Source: Paracoccus salipaludis (GTDB lineage: Bacteria > Pseudomonadota > Alphaproteobacteria > Rhodobacterales > Rhodobacteraceae). Taken from it: a DNA stretch of 64,000 nt. A program made the translations under genes and the position numbers. The stretch lies in the NCBI RefSeq assembly GCF_002287065.1, contig NZ_NSJZ01000012.1, positions 1-64,000 on the forward strand, in the 5' to 3' direction. The notes below the pieces were generated by a model that saw only the letters and a list, made by a program, of their open reading frames with translations, was not told where the DNA came from and did not search any database. Every line of letters begins with the position of its first letter. Within the stretch, counting starts at the first letter, position 1. Below are positions 62,943-64,000 of the stretch, piece by piece.

Positions 62943-64000
<1,058 letters not shown>

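Overview
The window is about 64 kb of high-GC DNA with dense, mostly operonic bacterial genes. Gene content and order point to an alphaproteobacterium of the Rhodobacterales, most likely Paracoccus or a close relative. Evidence: a complete dcw cluster with two small extra genes, an ScfR-type fatty-acyl regulator, an ExbB with a long N-terminal extension, a HemP/Bfd/Bfr iron block, a typical Rhodobacteraceae extragenic repeat near 30.0 kb and CcsR/cuckoo-type anti-Shine-Dalgarno hairpins near 14.3 kb. The genus call is inference; no rRNA gene is present.

Layout. 1-249: tail of an ABC-2 type (KpsM-like) exporter permease. 265-4995 (minus): metallopeptidase, pfkB-type kinase, yidC, MOSC protein and engB, all chained by overlaps except one 99-nt gap before yidC. 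5083-6411: gltX. 6501-10316: iron and heme locus, with exbB-exbD-tonB on the minus strand and hemP, bfd, bfr on the plus strand. 10407-11633: an atypical, lower-GC glycosyltransferase gene beside a tRNA-Met(CAU). 11787-14269: cbpA/cbpM chaperone pair, a GFA-family protein and rlmJ. 14314-14459 (minus): three tandem CCUCCUCCC-loop hairpins with a well-placed promoter, followed by rlmJ. 14718-15818: Mrp/ApbC Fe-S carrier.

16465-40241 is the division and cell wall cluster: mraZ, rsmH, ftsL, ftsI, murE, murF, mraY, a DUF2945 gene, murD, ftsW, murG, murC, a small membrane protein, murB, ddl, ftsQ, ftsA, ftsZ, then lpxC, bamD and recN. It makes peptidoglycan precursors, the divisome and outer membrane components. 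A 10-bp-phased CCCA repeat (16171-16204) upstream of mraZ looks like the MraZ operator.

40263-47979 holds an RcnB-like secreted protein and the distal valine degradation pathway (isobutyryl-CoA dehydrogenase, 3-hydroxyisobutyryl-CoA hydrolase, 3-hydroxyisobutyrate dehydrogenase, methylmalonate-semialdehyde dehydrogenase) with a divergent LysR regulator. An NCS1 permease on the plus strand splits the set. 48035-50029: CBS protein, coaD, DUF2189 membrane protein. 50081-51803: bactofilin overlapping an M23 peptidase. 51996-53393: ScfR-type regulator with a 31-bp palindromic operator at its start. 53492-57189: DUF486 protein, dnaB (two perfect DnaA boxes upstream), pyrE, pyrC. 57320-64000: a small Rhodobacteraceae protein, gap, a 47-aa membrane protein, an orphan fliG-like gene, purB, a zinc alcohol dehydrogenase and the C-terminal part of glnA, cut by the window end.

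The most novel-looking element is the triple anti-Shine-Dalgarno hairpin array upstream of rlmJ. The rest is largely core metabolism and envelope biology, with several regulatory sites that can be read directly from the DNA.
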